Positions 60,918 to 64,000 of a stretch of 64,000 bases of DNA are shown here, one piece after another. This stretch comes from Chalciporus piperatus (lineage: Eukaryota > Basidiomycota > Agaricomycetes > Boletales > Boletaceae): NCBI GenBank assembly GCA_038093975.1, contig JBBPTG010000021.1, forward strand, positions 124,001 through 188,000. Reading direction: 5' to 3'. A model generated the notes under the pieces. The model had not been told where the DNA came from and did no database searches. It was given only the letters and a program-made list of their open reading frames with translations. Position 1 is the first letter of the stretch. The number at the start of each line of letters is the position of its first letter. Made by a program: the position numbers and the translations under genes.

Positions 60918-62097
60918 ATGTCCGACTCTATCATTCTCACCAAACTCTTCGTCGGCGGCATAGCCGTCGAAGTCCACAGCCATCGCGATAGCGAGCACTC
61001 CTCGCTCCCCGTGTATGCTATTTTCCTCTTACACGGTCGTACACAATCTACGGACAGCGTCGTTGACTTCGCGAGGCTCGTTCTTGAGACCAATTACGGA
61101 CCGGATGGTGTTAAGAAGAAGCACGATCTGATCGTCATTGCCTTCGTGAGTATCTCCACCTCACGTCATGATCATCGAGTGCAGCGCTGATTACGGCAGG
61201 TGTGCGATTTGATAACTTAGGATCATCGTAATCATGGAAAGAGACTCGTAGATGCTCATCGTAATGATGCGTGGAACAAGGATCCTGCAAAGAGCAACCC
61301 CCAGCATGCGTCAGTGAACATCTCCAGTATCTTATCTGCATAGTAGTCATTCACCATCAAACCCACTGACGCGAGCGCCTTTACCCCAGAGTGGACATGT
61401 ATACCATCCAGAGTACGTAGATCCGTCAAGCCACTCTTGGATCCATCCGACCGTGTGCTGACTTGCGTCGGAACTGGTCAGCTGGCACGGTCCACGACGT
61501 CACGTTCCTGATCGACTATATCCCTGCATATCTATACCCCTCTGCCGAGCGGAACATCGTCGAATGGGGCGTGGTCGGTGTCAGTCTGGGGGGTCACTCC
61601 GCTTGGATATCGCTCACCCGCGGTACGTCATCTCGCTCCTTTGGGCGTTGCTGTCGTCTTCATCTGACTCGACTCTGACCCTGAATGCATGACGACGACG
61701 TCGTCCTTCAGAACCACGTATACGACTCGCTATTCCCATCATTGGTTGTCCAGATTATACAAAGCTCGTCCGCCAGCGAGCCGAGTTTTACGGCGTTCCG
61801 TTCGAACCACCGTGTTATCCCCCTCAGCTTAAAGCATACGTGGATGCCTACGATCCGGCGAGCTTCCCCTTCCGGGCAAACGATGATAGCAATCCATTCT
61901 TGGGAAAGAGGATCCTGGTGTTATCAGGCGCCAAGGATAAACTCGTGCCTTGGACTGCTAGCAAGGAATTTGTCGAGGGATTAGAAATCGGTGATGGGGT
62001 GAAGAAGGTAGTTGTGGAGGAGAATGCGGGACACGAATGCACACCTACTATGATACGGGAAACGTCGCTATTCATCTCAGAGTGGTTGGCGAACTGA
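60918..62097 (+). CDS. Alpha/beta-hydrolase (esterase/peptidase-like)
   Basis: This is a cytosolic-looking serine hydrolase without a visible signal peptide. The early strand-loop YAIFLLHGRTQST carries the HG oxyanion motif, and DHRNHGKR follows across an intron. The nucleophile elbow is GVSLGGHSAW. The probable acid is the Asp of LSGAKDKLVPW and the catalytic His is in AGHECT near the end, so the triad is complete. Five exons are inferred, including a tiny exon around VDMYTIQ, and it ends at TGA 62095-62097 (ISEWLAN). Length is about 300 residues, ordinary for the fold. The substrate is unknown. It follows the dynamin-like gene on the same strand with an unusually short 21-bp gap. Confidence 0.83.
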
Positions 62098-62234
62098 GCG
62101 TGGAAAGTGTGTACTTATGTGGAAAGCAAAATATAAATGTGGATCAGGCAAGTCCGTGTAGTATGTGCAGATAAGGTACTCTTCTAGTGCAAGGTGAGTG
62201 GTGTGGTATAATAGTCAGCGTCCAAAGATCCTTC
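62098..62234. other. Short convergent spacer
   Basis: This lies between the 3' ends of the hydrolase and the carrier pseudogene. Nothing was noted. Confidence 0.5.
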
Positions 62235-63460
62235 TCAACCATATCGTTGGTTCAATCTATCATACAGAACGAATACGGTACCGCTGCAAGGTATTGCTTT
62301 CGCGATGGTCATGCCACAACCCGCGTATAAGCCTCTCCAACCTTGGGCTCTCACCGTTTTCCAAAATTTCCCTACCTCATTCATGGCATGTGCTGTGTTG
62401 GGCAAATTTATCTGGAGGACGGAGTTCTTCTACTGTCTGAAATTGCCGACTTGGCGGTATCAGCAGGGTAAAGGGGGGGAACACGTATGCCGCCGGCGAG
62501 TGCATCGGAGAGAGCGGATTCCCAAGGTAAAAGTTCGGGAGATTGATTCTGGGGTGTTTCAGCCAAGAAAACACCCGTCCCCTTCCACCTCGCAAGAAGA
62601 AGTGTTGCAACGAACTCTTTACAGACAAATCACGCCGCCGTTCCCCCCGTTTCACGAATCATGGTGCCAACCATGACCCGACATGCGTACGATATTCGAG
62701 ACGATGGTTAATGGACCTGGGAGTTTTCGGGAGATGAAGACAGGATTTTGTGGAGCAGACGTACGACCGATATTGATAGCGGTGGCACTGGGGTGAACAA
62801 AAGAAGGGGGTTTCGTTTGAAAGTCAGGAACCCTGGGTGGGAGTGCGAGCGTTTGGGCCTGCATCTTACACTTGATTAGTTCAGTTGGGGTCCTGTGAGC
62901 ACGCTAGTATGTCATGTGATTGTAACCGATGACTCTATGTGAGCCACGGACATGATGAAGCTGGTGAGGAAGCCGCCAAAGGCTGCAAGTCCGAGCTCAG
63001 AGAGGGTGAGCTGGCGGGTGAAGGGAATGGGAGAGGATCATTGGATGAGGGACTGGATCTGGCTGTAGGCTACGAAGAGAGCAGCAGTTTCCGCCATAGA
63101 ACCGAATATGGGAACCGGTACTTAAGCCCTAGATAGTGAGAGATGGTCAGAAGGATTGAATTAGGTTCGACGTTGGAGTGGATGACGGGGGAGCGGCGTT
63201 GGAGACTTACGCGATAGAGTCTCCTGATTCCTTCACCTCACCATGTCTGGACGAGACGATCAAGTGGGGGCAGTGTACCTGTGGCCGTAAACGGACTTTT
63301 TCCAAGTCGAATGAGTATTCGAACACCCCTGCTACCATGCCAGCGATCTTTGGAAGGCATGTGTGCGAAAATGAGTGGAGCCCGTATGATTGAATGGAGT
63401 CATTGTCAGCATGCTTACACTCCCAGATGCGATGTCTTTGACCGCACACCGGGATCATCG
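62235..63460 (-). pseudogene. Decayed mitochondrial ornithine-type carrier (Ort1/Arg11-like)
   Basis: Blocks of the mitochondrial carrier family can be followed in order on the minus strand: VKDIASGS, IAGMVAGVFEYSFDLEKVRL, EGIRRLYR, FGSMAETAALFVAYSQIQSL, LTLSELGLAAFGGFLTSFIM, TPTELIKCKMQAQTL, TMIRETGGTAA, YPADTAKSAI and WRGLYAGCGMTIAKAIP. These best fit ornithine/basic amino acid carriers. The copy is broken: in-frame TGA at 63238-63240, 63038-63040 and 62630-62632. Frame changes lie around 62665, 62475, 62445 and 62375, and segments are missing, for example before EGIRRLYR. The first carrier signature, normally Pro-x-Asp/Glu, reads SFDLEK; the second (PTELIK) and third (PADTAK) survive. A functional copy is expected elsewhere in the genome. 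Confidence 0.82.
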
Positions 63461-63785
63461 GACCTATGGCACTCGAAGGCCGCGATAATATCGTGTCTGC
63501 TCTATCTCAGGCGTCAATGATAATCGCCATACAAACGAGTGAAACTGCCAGAGTGACACTGAAACGAAGCGTTTGTACAAATGCGTTGTCTTCCAAAAAA
63601 GGAATTTCGGGGTGCATTCGATATGTGACGTCATGTACCTCACATTCCAAAAACAGACTGGGCTTTCGAGGATTTTGATACAGAAATTCAATTATAAAAG
63701 GATCCCTCCAACGCTACGACGACCCACCCTTTCTTTTCTCCCCTTCCGATCCTTCTCATATCTCTCGTACAACATCGCCGCCAAC
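63461..63785. other. Spacer with promoter of the dehydrogenase gene
   Basis: This lies between the carrier remnant (-) and the dehydrogenase start (+). It ends in a pyrimidine-rich leader after the TATA box. Confidence 0.5.
63693..63700 (+). promoter_or_regulatory. TATA box of the dehydrogenase gene
   Basis: TATAAAAG lies 93 bp upstream of the ATG at 63786, followed by a CT-rich leader, a classical fungal promoter layout. Confidence 0.65.
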
Positions 63786-64000
63786 ATGCCCGAAGGTACC
63801 ATGAAAGCGTTGTGGTACAACAAGGTCATCTCCCGTGTACCTCGCCGTCCGGAACGACATTTGATCCGTTGTTGATATTCCAGCCACGAGATTTCGAAAT
63901 CAAGGAAGTCCCGATACCCAATGTTGGCGACGAGGATGTCCTTCTCAAAGGTAATGTTCTCCGTTGTTGATGGTGAGTTCGGCGTGCTCATGCATGACCT
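63786..64000 (+). CDS. Zinc alcohol/polyol dehydrogenase-like (5' part)
   Basis: This is the 5' end of a medium-chain dehydrogenase/reductase gene that runs off the window. Exon 1 is 63786-63824 (MPEGTMKALWYNK) and exon 2 is 63884-63950 (PRDFEIKEVPIPNVGDEDVL), joined in frame; a GTAATG donor starts the next intron at 63951. The pattern MKALWY...K.vpiP..g..dVL is typical of zinc-dependent alcohol, sorbitol or threonine dehydrogenases. The zinc-ligand and NAD-binding parts lie outside the window, so the subfamily is unknown. TATA box at 63693. Confidence 0.78.

Overview
The window looks like nuclear DNA of a filamentous basidiomycete, most likely an Agaricomycete (inference). Genes are split by many short GT-AG introns of about 45-70 nt. 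The accessory families (NACHT-WD40, DUF6534-type membrane proteins, F-box proteins) are typical of mushroom-forming fungi, and the housekeeping proteins read as fungal orthologues. Nothing prokaryotic, viral or clearly transposon-derived was recognised.

Layout. 0-6 kb: an uncertain small ORF, then a NACHT-WD40 (NLR-like) gene whose 5' end carries a duplicated intron-exon unit and whose 3' end is frameshifted. 6-8.5 kb: MFS sugar transporter (-). 9.2-11.4 kb: MYND-SET protein methyltransferase (+). 11.5-11.7 kb: two tandem intron-containing tRNA-Asp genes. 12.1-14.0 kb: amidase-signature enzyme (+). 15.7-17.6 kb: Mob4/phocein with a long acidic tail (-), divergent from an NCS1 purine/cytosine permease (+, 18.0-20.0 kb). 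21.9-23.9 kb: a helical Ybp2/glomulin-like protein (-). 24.2-27.1 kb: MLH1 (-), divergent from a small CBS-domain protein (+, 27.3-28.1 kb). 28.2-30.2 kb: DUF6534-like membrane protein (-).

31.0-35.8 kb: cohesin factor PDS5 (-), divergent from the NatA auxiliary subunit NAA15 (+, 36.7-40.2 kb), which is followed by RPS26 (+). 43.4-44.7 kb: F-box-like protein. 46.3-49.1 kb: RING plus RNA-binding protein. 49.6-50.8 kb: PNPOX-like flavoprotein with a C-terminal membrane anchor (-). 51.8-53.5 kb: a second DUF6534-like gene (+). 54.0-56.1 kb: disordered His-rich protein. 58.0-60.9 kb: dynamin-superfamily GTPase, only 21 bp before an alpha/beta hydrolase (60.9-62.1 kb). 62.2-63.5 kb: a decayed mitochondrial ornithine-carrier-like pseudogene (-). 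63.8 kb to the end: 5' end of a zinc alcohol dehydrogenase-like gene.

The genes do not form a biosynthetic cluster. MLH1, PDS5, NAA15, RPS26 and Mob4 are core cell-biology genes, interspersed with accessory and decaying ones. The most notable points are the duplicated splice-acceptor unit in the NLR-like gene, the carrier pseudogene with three in-frame TGA codons, the tandem tRNA-Asp pair with no terminator between them, and an in-frame 27-bp minisatellite in NAA15. No wholly new system was recognised.
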